NCBI GenBank assembly: GCA_026826555.1
Contig: JAKSZT010021121.1
Location: forward strand, 1,496,470 to 1,560,469
DNA length: 64,000 nt
From: Tolypeutes matacus
Taxonomy: Eukaryota > Chordata > Mammalia > Cingulata > Chlamyphoridae
Direction: 5' to 3'
The stretch's first letter is position 1; every line of letters begins with the position of its first letter. The translations under genes and the position numbers were made by a program. This document shows positions 35,701 to 50,700 of the stretch, in pieces. Below the pieces are notes generated by a model, which did no database searches, was not told the DNA's origin, and saw nothing but the letters and a program-made list of their open reading frames with translations.

Positions 35701-38700
35701 ACCCCTGGCCTGGAGGTGGGAGGCTCCATCCTGGGGCACAGATGCAGTAAAGGGCTGGGCTGATGTCCCCGGGGTGCTGGGGAACCGTGGAGGGAGAAAC
35801 ACACTGAGGTCAGACAGGGAGAGGCCCTCAGAGCTCATGTGCTAAAGCACCGAGCTACCCAACCTTTGGGACTTGGCATGTCTGTGAAGTTGTAAAACGT
35901 TTCTGTATTCCATCATGCAGTCATCTACTTATAGACCACATAGCTGTCCACCTGCCAACCCATACATGCAAAGCCGTAAAGCTAAATTTGTTTTTTAGAA
36001 AATATGAAAGAGAAATAGAATTTCTAACACTTTATCCCCAGGTATCCTTGGGTTGCCGTGCAGGCACCCAGCTCTGGAGGCTCCATCATGGCACTTCCCA
36101 CCCGCACCCCCTCCACCCTCTCCCTAGCCTTTGGGTCCCAGACCAGTCTCCTCCCAACACACCTACCATGTTTGCCCTTCTTCCTTGCCTTCTGCTCCCC
36201 TCTTGCTCCTCTCCCTACAGTCTTTATTCATTCACCAATCTCATTCCAATGCCTAACAAATATTTATTTCCTGGTCTGAGTGACGCTGGGCAAGTTATTT
36301 CCCTCTCTGAGCCTCTGTTCCCCTCTTTCAATAAAATGAGGACAAGGAAGCTTTGTTGGGAGGATGAAATGAGGTCTGGCCCCAAACAGGAGCTCTCTGG
36401 GACATCACAGGCACAGGTCTGTGGACACTGATGGGATGATGGAAGGGCTTCCCTGGGGTACCTGATGTGGGAGAGCCTGTGCTCTGGGGTCTGAGTGAGG
36501 GGCGACACTCTGCTGGTTTCTGAGCCCACAAAGCCGCTGTCTGTCTCCGGAGACGCCATCCAGGGCTCCTGAAAGAGGCGGTATCCCTTTAAGGCTGAGG
36601 AATGTGCCCAAGGCAGACAGGGAAGCCCTTTTGGGTCCTGGCCTGAGCCTCACATTCCAGAGGCTCATAGGCCAAGGAGGCTGGCCCAGCTCCCAAAAAC
36701 CAGGCCCGGGGCACCAGGGTCCCCAAGGCTGGACCCTACTTTTCCGAGGAGTGGGAGCTAGAGCCCTTGGCAGGGATAACTGGGACCAACTTCCTGAGAC
36801 GAGGAATATACGAGAGCAGGAGACAAGCCTTAATTCCAAGTATCTCCTGGCTCAGGCCTGCAATTCCATGGTCTTCCTATCTGACTGCAGAAAGGTGCCA
36901 GCCCAATGTATTGGGAAAATAAAGCCCGTCACAAGTGTACACCGCCTATACCTTGGGTCTAAGGCCAGGTACAAAGGACACAAATAAACGGCTCAGGAGC
37001 CGGTCCTCAAGGGGTTTATGGTCTAGTGCAGAGATTCCTTACCGTGGGCTCAGTCGGGCTGTAGAAGGTCCCTGAGCCCTTGATCATGTCCGCAGAATGT
37101 GTGTGCATGTATGTGTCTGTGTGTGTACATGTGCTCACACATACATAAGCATTATTCTGAGAAGGTCCATGGTCTAAGTGGCACTTTCACAGCAGTCTGT
37201 GTCTCCTACAACAGTTTAAGAGTGACGGCTCTGATGGCACAAATGGGGCACAGGCTCAGAGAAACCCAGGCAATGGGCTCCAAGGAGGCACGAGAGCTCC
37301 TGGCAAAGGGGTGGACAGGACTGCAGGGAGCAACGACAGCGAGGTGGCATTGGGTGCCTGCCCTGCATGATGGGCAGGGTTGTCACTGGCAGGACATGAG
37401 CAGCAGGCATTCCATGGAGGAGTAGCACAAGGGAAGGCCTGGAGGCAGGAGGCCCCAGTCCTCCAGGGAAGGGCCCTGGGGCTTTGAGCCCCTGTCCCTG
37501 CACTGATGCTTACCTCCAAGTGAGGCCCACTGGCTTGGCAGAAGGACTTCCGTGGAAGGTGTTCTGAGAGGCCGCTTCCTGCCAGGCTGGTCATACTGCT
37601 CTGGTGGGACGGTGCAGGCTTGGTGGTCCGAGGATGGGGCAGCACACCAGGGCCAGGAGGAGCTGCTTTGGCCTTGCCCAGGCCTGGAGGCTGCCCGGCT
37701 CTGTCCACAGATTTCTGGAAGCCTGGCGGCTTCACAGGCACCATCCGCTCCACCGTCTCCCTGGAGGGGAAAGAGAAGTAAACCATCCCAGAGCCCTGGA
37801 ACCATCTGGGCAGCCCTGACCTGGGGCTCAGCCTGTTGCAGGAGCCCAGCGGTCTGGGGCACAAGTAGAGTCAGACACCCCTGGCTGTCCATCCTGGTTC
37901 TGCCACCTTCTTGGGCAAGGCACTTCCCCTCCGTAAACCTCACTTTTCTGAACTGCAAAATGGCAATACCAACAAAACCCACCCAATATACCACAGGAGA
38001 AATATTGTGAAAACAAACGAGCTAACGCAGTGTTTCCCAAACTTAGGAACTTGCAAATCCCCTTCACTATTTTTGCCATTTCCATAAACTTCAATCTATT
38101 TAAAAAGACTTTATTTCACTACTATGTTAGAAAACTAGTATTTCAAGTGACAAATATATTATTACACATGCCTATATTCCAGAATGTTGCTGTAGCCTGC
38201 TAAAGGCTCTGGGTCCAAGGCCTCAGGCTCCCTCACTTGCTTTGCTAGGCCTCGGCCTCTTTTTAAAGGAAGATCAAGAAGGGTGTGAAAGACATAACTG
38301 GGACTTTCTCCTTGATGTAACTGGAAGGACTGAGACTGAAAAGGAGAATAAGCTATTTAATGTGCTCCCTAAAATCATGCCCCACACTACCCCAAATCAA
38401 GTGCTATCAATGGTATGCCTTCCACGTCCTGGAGAGACGCTGAGCTACAGGACAGGAGACAATGTCTGAGCTATAAAGAGCGGTCGCGCTCACTCTGACA
38501 AGCATTCCCTCTACGGCTCCAGAAACGGTGTGGGGCAAGCCGGGGAAGGCCCGTGACTCCTCCCGGCCTACCTGGTGGCCTCCACTTTCCCTGGAGCTGG
38601 ACCATCATCTTCCAGGGGGCACCCCTGCTCCTCCTCCTCCTCCACCCTCATAGCTTCCGGAAGGGACTTCATGCTGAGGTATCTGCAGAAGAATGCACAG

Positions 38701-41700
38701 AGGAGCATGAGCCTGCCCAGCAGGGGCTGACGAGATCCAGCCACTGGATGGGCACCATGGTCGAGGAGGCGGGCCTCACTCCAGAGCCCTTGCTTCTGGG
38801 GGGCTCGCTCCTGGGGGGCACTCACCGCTCCAGGAGGCCATGGAAGTCTCGCTCCACCTGCAGCTCCTTGTGCTGGAGTGCGGCCGGGAGGTCCCGTGGC
38901 CTGTCCTCCACCTTGCTGCTGGAAGAGCTCAGGGCCACATCCACGTGCAAAGGGCAGGGGCCAGTCCCGGTGTCGTCGGGCTGGGGGGTGCAGAGAGGTA
39001 GGGGAGCAGACATTCAGAGGGCACCTAACACCACTACCTTGTGCCGAGCTCTTGCTGGGTGCTAAAGAATGAGAAGTGCCTTCAACTCATTATCCCCACC
39101 AACCTTGTATGTGTGTGCAAAACGCAGGGACTGGACTCTGTGATCTTCAGGACTGTGCCAAGCACTGCACAGGCATCACATCTCAACAATCTTATTACAA
39201 CCCATTTTACAGACATGTACCTGAGGCTCAACAAGGCAGAACGTTGTGCCCAAAGGCACACAGAAGCAAATTCATAAAGACAGAAAGTAGATTAGAAGTT
39301 ACCAGAGGCCAAAGGCAGGGAGGAATGGGGAACTATGGCTTTATTGGGCCTAAAGTTACTACATTTAAGAAAAAAAGAAATTACATGAAATTAAGTTTAA
39401 AAATGGTTAAGATGGCACATTTTATGTTATATATGTTACCACAATAAAATTTGGAAAAGAAGAAGGAATTTGGAGGTATAGCAACCCCACCTATGAGGTT
39501 ATCAGCTGTGTGACCATTTATTTTTTCAACTCTGATCTGTTTTTATTGGGGTATAGGAAATGGGGCTTCTAGTTATGTGACCATTTGATGATCAGTTTGG
39601 TCAATTACAAAATGGAGATAATTGTTTCCTATAAGGTGGTGGAGGGGACCAGGGAGAATTCACCAAAGCCCTTCCATGTGCATTCCTTCCCCAGCGCTCC
39701 CTATCTTCACGAGTGGCTCCATCATCCATCTGGTTTTACAAGGCAGAAGCCTGTAAGTCATCCTCGGCTCCCTGCCCTCTTGCTGCCACTCCAAGTGCAG
39801 TCAGATGTACCTTCCAATCTTCTCTCAAGTCGTGCACGTCTCTCCATCTGCCCTACCACCTCCCCTAAACCACAGCGACAGCCTCAGTCTACCTGAAATC
39901 TTCCTGTGTCGTCCCCAGCGGAAAAAACAAGCAGAGCTGAAGACCCAGCCTCCAATGGGACCCACGTCTCAGACAACTGTCCCCTCACTTCTCACACTGC
40001 AGCCACAGGACCTCTGCACAGGCTGTTTCCCCTGCCTGGATGACTTTTCCCCTTCTGTAACTATGTAACTAGTTATGTCTGCACTCGGTAGAAAACTCTG
40101 TGAGGGCTGAGAACATTTCTGGTTTGTTTCCCATGGAATACCCAGCAGGAATCAGGGGTACTGGCACGCGGCACGCAGTTCATACACATCTTGTAAAGGA
40201 ATGAATTAATGAAGAAATGAATGCATGGAGGAATAGACCCTATGTCTGGGCAAAGGGTTACCTGAGGGTAGGGTGTCTGGGTCACTGGCGTGGGGACTTG
40301 TGAGGAAGGAGAGGGCAGGCATGTTGGCTTGTGGGGGGAGGGCATGGCTGGGGGGCTGTCCAGAGGTGAGTCGGACCCGGTTCGCTCAAACTCCTGCTGG
40401 CTCTGGTCCATGTGGTCCTTAAGCTCTTCCAGGCGAATTCCCAGCTGGAATATCTCAGCCTCCAGCTCCCTGGAATGGGAAACATCAGCACTGGGAGCCC
40501 AGGGTGGCAGCCATGCTGGGTAGCCCCTGGAGACCGTGATTCAGAGCAGAGGCTCCAAGGAAATCACCGCTAGGGCCCATCTAAGGTTCTTATTTACATT
40601 ATGCAGAGAACTTGACAACAAACAAGATGAAAGAGGACGCCGCTGGGAATCAGGAGGCCTCAGCTCGATGCCCTCTGCCAGCACCACCAGGCTGTGGGAC
40701 CGTGAGTAAATCCTTCCCCCTTTGGCCTCAAGTATCCCATGAAGGGTTTCCACTCAACACCCAGGGCCCCTCTCACTGCAGGGAGTCCAAAGGGACCCAA
40801 ATCTCAGTTTTCAAGGATTCTGCCATTTGGATATATTGCTAATTGGGATAAGATTTTCCTCCCTGTCCCCCTTGTGTATGAATTATAAGGATGAAGCACC
40901 TTCCTCCTGGCAACAGAGGGGACCCAGGGGCCTGCCCCAAATGTCCTCCTGGGTCTCCCTTTCCAGCATGTACCTGCCAGGATCAAATTTCCCAGGCGTC
41001 CCCTGGCAGCCGGCATGCTGCTGGGCCAGGTGCTGCTGCTCCCTGCAGGCCTTCAGGTACTGCTCCTCTAGGGCTGCGTGGGCAGCCTTCAGCTGCTGGA
41101 AGCCCTGCAAACGAGACCAGGCCAGTAGGACCTGAGTGTCCAGCCCCCAAGGGCTCCATCCCTGCAGACCTGGTGGGTGAGATGATGTATGGGGGCCATG
41201 GGACTCTTCCTGGGTCTACAGTGGCCTCTGGGTCCCTGAGTCCCTGGGAGACAAGGACAAGGCCCTTATGGGGCCACATTAGATAGAGACAGAGGCTGGG
41301 TTGGGAACCGCTGGAGGCTGCCTGTCCTGGTCCAGCCCTCCCTCAGGGACTGTCTGCCATAAGAGGCATGGCCAAGAGCCTTGGTACCAGGGGCTTCAGG
41401 GGGCGTCAGATCTTCCTGGGTAGCCCTACAAGGATGTTCCAGGACAGTCCTACTGTCAAATGCTCTATCACTATGAACCCAAAAGGACACTAGAGACTCT
41501 CATGATTTGTAAAACTGTAGGTTTCAGAAAATTAGTCCCTCTTTTCTCCAATTCTTATAGACTATCAAGGCAGATGAGGCCATCATTGTCATCACAGTAT
41601 TGATAATGATAACCAACATTTACTGCACTTTGAAATCCTAATGAGAGGGCTAATTTTGCATCCTAATATAAATAGGAGGAAACTGAGGCACAGAGAGGTT

Positions 41701-44700
41701 GCTTCAGTTGGTGAAGGTCACACAGTGAGTGAACAAATAGCAGTGTCAGGATTTGAACCCAGGCCCTCTGGCTCCAGAGTTCATCGTCCTAACAACTATG
41801 CTAGGCCCCCCACAGTAAACATGGTAACAGCTAACACATGGCTTGAACATGGAAGGTGGGGCAATTATCCCTGCTTATTAGCATCCTCATCCCACTCACT
41901 CAATGCTGAGGATAGATCAAGGCCAAGTACAACCTAGGATCTAGTCCCCAGTCAAGCCTGATCTTCTGATGGCTTTCAAACTCCCTGGATATGAAGAAAT
42001 TAAGATAGAGAAGAAAATGATTGGTGTCAACTTTCAAAGTCCTTTTGTCAACTTAAAATGTGGCAAAACCATACGCTATCACACATTTGGAAATGGAAAA
42101 ATGTATGTAATGTCTATATAACATAGGAAAATGCCCACGCCCTAACGTGCATTACAAAGCAGGGTACTGGTTACTCTCCATTCGCCTCCCCAGGCCCTCC
42201 GGCAGCCCCCTATCCACGTGCTCTGTGCCTCCAGCGCCCCCTAGGCTCCCTCCCTCCCTGCTGGCTTCCACCTGGGTCTGTCCAGTGGGGGATGCCCACA
42301 GAGATCAGGGATGGGAGAAGGCTGCTGCTGCCCAGGGCTTCCCCGTTTCTGGTCAGCTCCCCTGACACTGTCCAGTCCCTTCTTTCTGCCCCTCCAGCCC
42401 CTGCTTTGAGAGTTCCATCTGTTCCTGACGAGGGCCCTGACTGATGCAGCAGGAATCTAAATTGTGTATATGGCTACAGTTATCTCAAAACACGGGGACC
42501 AAAGCCAAAGGAAACAAGGCAATAATGGTTAGGTTCGGGGTCTCTCCGCTTTTCCCCCTAGTTTTCACATTTTTGGCATCTACTTTCATAATTGCAAAAA
42601 AGGAAAGAAAGAAAAGGAAGAAGGCCTTTTTCTGGTTGCCGACAGGCAGGATAACCAGCAGGAAGCAGTGCGGGGCAGTGGTTATGACCCTGACCCGGGG
42701 AGCTGGGCCTGGGCCTGGGCGCTGCTGCCTACTTGCTGTGTGACCTGCGTGTGCTCTCTGGGCTGCGGGGCCATCCTGGTTAAACAGGGGTGATGACTGT
42801 ACCATCTCCTGGGGTGTCGTGATGATAAAATGAAGTGATGCCTATCAAGGGCTGGCCACAGTCCTGGCACACCAACTTCATTGCTTTGTAAGCGGTAACT
42901 GTCGTGACCTTACGAGTATTACCGTGGAAAGCTAAGCAGGACCTATTTGTTCTAAAAGAAGACACCGTGTCTGGGATTCTCTCATCTGTTTTAGCAGCAA
43001 ACAGTGCTTAGGAGACCCAGCTATGGGGAACGGAGCTGTTGTCTGGTGGCACCAGGGGCATATACTGAACTGGGCGGTACCTTGAGTTGGTCCCGAGGCG
43101 TAAGCCGTCCTGCCTGCATCAGCCTTTCAAAGGATTTCACCTGGACATTGGGAGGGGAAGGAAACATGCTCCATTAATCCAGACCTGGAAGACAATCCTG
43201 CAGACTCCAGCACGCAGCCCGACTCACGCTCTGGCAGGAGGAGCTGGGCGGCCTCAGGATGTCGGTTGTCTGCCAACCACAGAGAGACTGATGCCGGAAA
43301 CCAACTCCACCACAGGCTTGGGAAAAATCCAAGTGGAACCTCCAGGAATTTACTGATGGCAAAGCACTAGCTCATGTGCAGGAAGACCTATGAGCCAGCG
43401 TATTTACTGCAGCACGGCTGAAGGGTGAAACAGCCCAATGCCTGCCCGTGGAATAGCATGCAGCCGTCAGGAAGAGGGAGGCATGTCCCTGTGCTGATGT
43501 ATAAGCATTTCCAAGGTCGATTTCTCAGCATCACTATACAGGACACTATGTATAGTATGGTATCATGTGTATAAAATATCTAGGGGAAGATAAACATATT
43601 TGCTTGCATATGACAAACTACCTCTAAAAGGATGCACAAAAAAACTGGAAACATTGGTTTCTTCTGGTGAGGAGAACCGGGTGGGAAGATTTTCTAAGTC
43701 CTCTGTGTTTTTTGAACTTCAAACCATGTGAATACATTGCCTGCTCACCAACAAATAATATTTAAATTTAGGACATTAAAAAAGTCAAGGTACAGTACAC
43801 CTGGCACTGTATGTGACCGTCTCTCTATGTATGTGTGTGCATTGGACATTTTTGAATGGACACTCAGAATCTGGTAGCAGTGGAAGCTTCTTACATGAAG
43901 GACTGAAGGACAGAAGGACAAGGGTGGGGGACACTTACTTTTCACTGAATATACCCTTTGTAGCGTGTGAGACTTTTTTTTTACCATGTATTACCTTTAC
44001 CCAAAAAAAAGTTTTTTAATTGAAAAAATGTAAGCAATGATTTAGGGGGTCATTTCTAGGAATGCTATAGATCAGTGCTGAAATGTAACACAGAAATTTA
44101 GATAATTACATTACGTTACCATATAATTATATTATATAATTTATAGAATATAGAAAATAGAAATCTAATGTGAGCTACATAAGTAATTTTAAGTTTTCTA
44201 GTAGCCACGTTGAAATACAGAAAATTAATTTTCATAATGTATATTATTTAGTTCAAAGTATTATTTCAACATGTAATCAATATAAAAATTATTAATGAGA
44301 TAATGCTATATTCTCTTTTTTTTTTTTATGAAGTCTCTAAAATCCAGTGGATATTTCACACTTAGCCACCTTTCACATGTGGCCAGTGGCTCCCGTATAG
44401 GATGACATAGCTCTAAATCATTAGGGGCCAGTTAGTGAGCCAAGCAGAGCCTGGGCCAGCTCCTGCCCAGTGTGAGGAGGTGGTTTTGCTTTACTTTATG
44501 GACAACATAGAGGACTAAGGGGGAAAAGGCTCTGCAGCTACAGAACCTGGAACGATGGTGATAAAGATGAAATGCTAACATGCTACAGCACAGATGAACT
44601 TTGAAAACATTAAGCTGAGTGATACACCAGCCCCAAGAGACCACATATTATATGATACCATTTATATGATATGGATGGAATCAGTAAATCCCTAGAGGCA

Positions 44701-47700
44701 GAAAGTAGATTAGTGGTTGCCAGGGGCTGCAGGGAGGACAGAATGGGGAATGACAGCTAATGGGTATGGGAGTTTCTTTTTAGAGGGATGAAAATGTTCT
44801 AAAATTGGTTGTGGTGATAGTTGCACAACTGTGAATACACTAAAAGCCAGTGAATCGTACACTTTAAACGGGTGAATGGTATGGTATGTAAATTATATCC
44901 CAAATAAAGCTGTTAATAAAATGAGAAAGAATGGTGGTATTTCTCTGAAGGAACTGGTTTGTTTCATGGACATGGTGAAGCATGGAATTATTGCTTTTCC
45001 ATTTTTGCCTCTACAACTAGGATGTTCAAAGCCAACTGTGTATCTCTGGTAAAGTGTTCAGGGCCTGGTGGAACATTTTGTTTACTCTTGTCTCCCAAAG
45101 TTCACTCTATTTTTTTCTACCCTTACTTCCCCCCTTTGCCCCAGTTTCTTCACTTCCGTTTTCAGAATGCGGTTTATAATGTACATGTTTTTCATAAGTC
45201 GCCTTAAAGCACTTTTGGAATAAGGCCAAGTATATATGTACAAATCAACCTGCAAACAATTCAGTTACTTAGACTGTTTGCTGAAAATACAAAAGCCCTC
45301 TGAGAGGTAAAAAAGAATTGATTTCTGTAATAAAATGAACTAAGAAAGTGCAGCAATTTATCCAGATGAGGAAAAGGTACAGCAGAAGTTCCATTACCCT
45401 TCCAGATTCCAGCAAGAGCTGAAAGTCTCCCCTGAGAGCTAATCAGGACACACTTTCAAGCACAACTGGAGGGACTGTGATGAGACTGAAGGCCAAAAGC
45501 AAAGGCGGCATGTGTGTATGTGTGTGTAAACCTAGCAGATGGTCTCTAAAACCAGCGGAGAGGCTCAAGTTAGCTCCAGCCTTGGGGCAAGGGAGGGACA
45601 AGTAGGCTTGCAGAGAGCCTCTCTTCCAAGCAGGCAGAAGCTCAGCTTTCCCCAGGCCACGCCAGAATCCACCTACCTTGGCCAGGAAGCAGCCGGCCTG
45701 AGAAGCCAGGGCCTGGGTCTGTTCCACTGAGGGCTGGTCTTTCGCTTCGCCCTGGCTCTCCGGAAGCCAGGCTGGGGTGGGGGCGTCGGTGGGCGAGGAG
45801 GGCCTCAGGTCTCCTCGAGCCAACTGCCACCCTGGAAGGCACAACCACTGAATGTCAGAACCAGCAATGGTCCCTGGTGCCAAGCCTCAAAGCCACCACC
45901 TCCATCACCAAGTTAGAGCTCTATAATCACACGAGTGGGCAGGGCAGAGAGGGTCCCCCATTTACAGGTGAGAACAAGTCTAGCTCTGCCCCTGGTCACA
46001 CAGCGGGGAGGTGTGGAGCCAATAGTAGGCCTCTGGGGTCCTAGTCCTTGTATCTTCCCCACCAGACTAAGCTGCCTTGAGGTCACAGTCAATAGCATGG
46101 GCTTAAACCCAGAAAGATACGGTTCTCATCCTGACTCTTCCACTTTGTAGCTGTGTGACCTTTTGCAGGTCACCTCACCTCTCTGAGCTTTGGTCTCCCT
46201 GATCGTTAACGGGGTAACACTAGTGTGTACCTCACCAGGTGAGCGTGGGGTTAACTAAGGTCATGCACGTCAAGGGCTGAGGACAGGGTCTGGTACCTGA
46301 CATGGGCTCCCCAAATGACACTGCTCTTTGTAATGCAACTCGCCCAAAGCCCCCCCCCAGCTGCTAAGTGGCAGAGTCAGGATTCAAAGTGGGGACACTG
46401 GTCATGGCTGTCTGACCTCAAGTCTAAGAGTCCAGAGAAGGACCCCACCTTCCCTCCTTCCCTGGCCTGCAGCCAGTGCCATCCCCAGGGAGAACAAGTC
46501 TCTGGAGAGCAGAATCACAGCCAGAAGGGGCTCCGTCCTCAGCTCCTCTCCCTGACTCACCTGAGGCCTCAGAGGCCTGTGGGGCCTCGGGGGGGACTGG
46601 CCTCCACTCTGCCATGCGGGGCTGTGGGATGGTGAAGGACAAGACCTTGGTCCCCTGGGACATCTTCCCCACGTGGATGCTGTGGCTGGGCTGGGGTGGG
46701 TCCGAGTACAGGTTCACCTGCGGGGGAGAGGATGCATGGGCAGAGCTCAAGTCAGCATTGGGGCGAACCCCCCAAAATGCCTCCTCGCCTTGTAATAAGT
46801 ACTCCTTTTAAATGGAGCCCTTGGGTGGGGGCCAAACACTAGGAGAAGGGCTGACATGCTCTTTAATTCCCTCTTTATCGCGGTCCCAAAGGGGAGGGGG
46901 GATGGAGACCATCACCCCCTTTTTACAGAAGAGGAAATCGAGACTTGGAGAGGTTAAGTCAGTTACTCAAAATCTCCAGCTAATAATTACTTGAAGCAGA
47001 TTACAACCCTGCTCTGACACCAAAGCCTCGATGGTTTTCCACTTGACTAACAACAATAGTAATTTTATTTCTGTTTTGATAATAATGGCATCTAGTAGAA
47101 CTAACAAGTAACGGGCTAATCGCAGTGGTAGCAAAGCTCCATCATCGGAGGATGGACTGAGAGAGAAGTTTGTGAGAAAGAAGTCTGGAGTCAGGCAAAT
47201 AACAAGGAAGACCACCGGAAGCTCAGAATTAGAGGAGAACTGCGTACTGTACAATGGTTTAGAGCAGGGGTCTGCTTTTGTAAATAAAGTTTTATTGAAC
47301 ACAGCCGTGCTCAATCGTTTCTATATTGTTGATGGCTGCTCTCGTGCTGCCAAGGGGGAGCTGCGTAGCTGCGAGAGAGACCGTATGGCCCACAAAGCTG
47401 AAAATATTTACTCTCCAGCCCTTCACAGACACAGCTTGCCGACTCCTGGTTTCCAGTGTGGGCTCGGCAGTCAGAGGCTGAGATTCCCATCCAGGCTCAC
47501 CCCTCCCTGCCGCTGGGTCTAGAATAGTCTACAACCTCTTTGGGCACAAAGGCAGCGCTCAATAAACAGCAGCCACTGCCATCACCACCATCATTTCAGC
47601 AGCCGAAATGAAGGCAGTTACTTGGAAAGGCTGCTCTCCCCTGGTGCATCGGCGGTGCCTACTGTCCTGAGGCCAGGCAGGTAACCCTAACTGAGCTCTG

Positions 47701-50700
47701 CTGCCCCAAGGTCAGGAGGTGGGCAGGAGTGCAGGGGTCCTGGCTCCCTGGCCCCCAGGCAGGCAGCCTCTCCCTGCTTAAGCTGCTCTTCACTTCCGGG
47801 CTGTGGTAGACAAATCTACTCCCAAGTGAGGGCCAATCGCCCCACATGGCTTGGAACTGGTGCCTCCCCACTTCCAGGGCTGTGGGGCTGGGTGAGAACA
47901 AAGCTGGATTTTAATAATCCCCTTGGCCATCTGCTCAGGCCTGCCTGTGAGTGTGGGGGCTGGCCTACCAGACTCCTCTGCTGCTGGGGTGACCCAAATC
48001 CCGGGGGAGCCCTCTGCTGAGCTTCGACACCCCCCAGGCCCCTGGGCCCACCAAGGCTCAGCCTGGGGGTGGGAGGTGACTACAAACAAGCAGCTCCTGG
48101 GTTGGGTTGGGGCCAGGGAAGCCCCCTTTGTCTCACCGACCGACCGGGGAGCTTGAAACAGAGGTGCCGGGGCCTGTACCGCAGTCCCCGTGGAGGGGGA
48201 GGCCGGGGGCAGCCTGGACAACTGCTGGGCTGGCTGCTCAGGCTCCTTCCTCCCGGCCCTGCGGCCCAGCCCTGGGGGCCAGCGGGCTCCTCTCAGGCGG
48301 GGGTGCCCCAGGGTGCGCTGAGAAAGTTCATAAAGAGGGTGGGCCAGTGGGTTTGGAAAACTCGGGGTTAAACCAATGAATATTCTCTTCACAGAAGCAG
48401 TACTCACAGCCTTTAACATGCTAATGTGCTTTATGAATGGGGAGCGCGGGGAAGAGTGGAGGAGGCCCTTCCCCCCTCCTGGGAACACAAAGACCTCCCC
48501 ACCCCCACCAGGCACTGCAGGAGGAAGCAGCGGCCATCAAGACTTCTTTCTGGGGCCATTTCTGTTCTCCTCAGCCCCTCACAGGCACCCAGATCCCTCT
48601 ACCGTGGAGGCGGGGCAGGGGTGGGGGGAAGTGGCAACAGCGCAGCGAAGGTGATGAGATCACCAGGAGCTCTGGACAGATGCCAGTGTGAAGAGAGCTC
48701 CCCAGTGGCTCCTGACCAGTGCTGGCCCCTGCCCCACCTGGGCTCCCGGGTCCCGCCCCCACGCCCCAGGTTCTGAGTACAATGGCTTCTCAGCCAGGTG
48801 GGGAATGATGGCACCTTAGGCAGAGCAGGTCTCCCTGTCAGCCTCCCTAGTTACAGATCCTCCATTATCCAGGGGATTCAGAGTGGGCTCTGGTACCACC
48901 GTGCTGGGTTCAAATCCAGTGCTGGCATCTACTTATTAAGTGACCTTGGGCAAGTTACTTAACTGCTCCGTGCCTCCGTTTCCCCAACTGTAAATTACTT
49001 AGGATGGTGGCCAATAAGCACCACTTTTTATTAGTATTACTCTACCCACCATTACTCTGCCTTGGCCCTAAACCTCTGTACACACCCCAGTCCCAGGGCC
49101 TTCCTGGCTTACCCGGGCATGGCAAGAAGGGTACTCCCTCTGGGATGATTGAGGTTTAATTCCCAGCTTTGCCTCTTACTGTGGGATGCTGAGCAAACCT
49201 CTCCACCTGGCTGAGCCTGCTTCCTGATGTGGAGATCAGATGCCATGACCCTTAGCCTGGGGCCTGGCACCTTTAACTGCTAAGATGTCAGGCTCCTTTC
49301 TGTGGGTCCCACCCGTTGCATCACCCCTTCCCTACCCCCAGCCTGACTCCCTCTCAGCTTGGGCTACCCATCACCCTGTGCACTGAGTGGGCTGAAGGGG
49401 CTCAGCAGGTCCCCAGGAGCCACTGCCACCAGCTCTGCTTGAGGAGCAGTAGTGCCTCATGAACTCCCCAGGCAGGCTCTGAGCAGGGAGTCATTCCAGC
49501 ATCCCCCCAGCCTTTGGGACAGGGCTCAGAGCCCCGGACTGAGGAAGACCTGCCTGAATCCCTGCAGTGGCCTGGGGCAAGCTCCCTCCTCCCCCTGGGG
49601 ATCTGCATTCTGGACATGTTCTCCCGCACAGGGTTCTCCTCCACCCACTGCTGCTCTCCCAGGACAGCCTCCAGGCACAGGAGGTAGAGTTGGGGAAAGA
49701 GCTCTCCCTTGGCTAACTAATTTAAAGAAGGAGGGAGGAAGAAAGGAAAGGAGAGTGCAGGCCTCCAACCCTCTATCTTGTCCTTTCCATGACCTTCGAA
49801 GACTCTACCCATGGGGTGGGAGGACCCATTTCTCCATCTGTAAACTGGGGTAACAGGAAGGTTTGGGCCAGGTAACCAGTTCTTTCTCCTTGGACCTCCC
49901 AGGAGTCTGCAGCCATGAGAATGTGGTCTCCTTGGCAAGGATACCTCCTCAGCCTCTCCCTCCCACTGCCCCAACTCCCCTGACCCCCTCCACCTCTGGA
50001 TCTGGCTCAGCAGTTCACAGACCCAGAAGGAGCCTTCAGACACCTGTCTGAGCCTGCTGGCTCCAGGAGGCAGGGCTCATCACCCCCTTTATAGGGGTGC
50101 CCAATGAGGCCAGGAGGGGAAGGGACCTGCCTGTGTCACACAGCAGGTGGAGGTGGGGACGCATGAGAACTCCTGCTCCTAGAAGAGGCCCCTTCCGTTT
50201 CCTCATCATGACTGCCTCCACACATGAGTCTCAGGAAGCAACTCTAGGTGGGTGAGAGCTGCGCCAGGGGCGGGGGAGTGGGAAATGTGGCCCAGAGTAG
50301 GCCGAGTCTGGGCTGGTGAGGGCGTGAAGAAGGTCTGCATCTCACCTCCCCACCTCTTCCTTCTCTGCTGCCTCATGAGGCAAGGCGGGGAGGGGACGGG
50401 CAGGCCGGAAGCCACTCAAGGCTGCAACAGGTCCCACTTCCTGCCTCAGCTCAGAAAAGAGGAAGGTCCCAAGGGCAAAATTCACAGCATCCTCCCAAGA
50501 TGGGGTGGGGGCTAGGGCAGGATGACAGCCAGCTATATGTGGGGAGGATGGATTTTCCCCTCCACACCCACCCTGCCAAACACTGGGTGAGATGGTGGGG
50601 GAGGAGAAAGGCAACGGTGTGACCCACCAAGGATCAGACCCAGGAAACAAGTACCAGGCTCTGAGCAGAGATTCTGTGCTATGCCCTTGAAGCTCAGAGA

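Noticed and set aside
47790..48515. 241-codon open frame on the minus strand in AKNA intron 3
   Set aside because: GC-rich sequence favours long frames. The protein has no recognisable domain, and exons 3 and 4 already join in phase.
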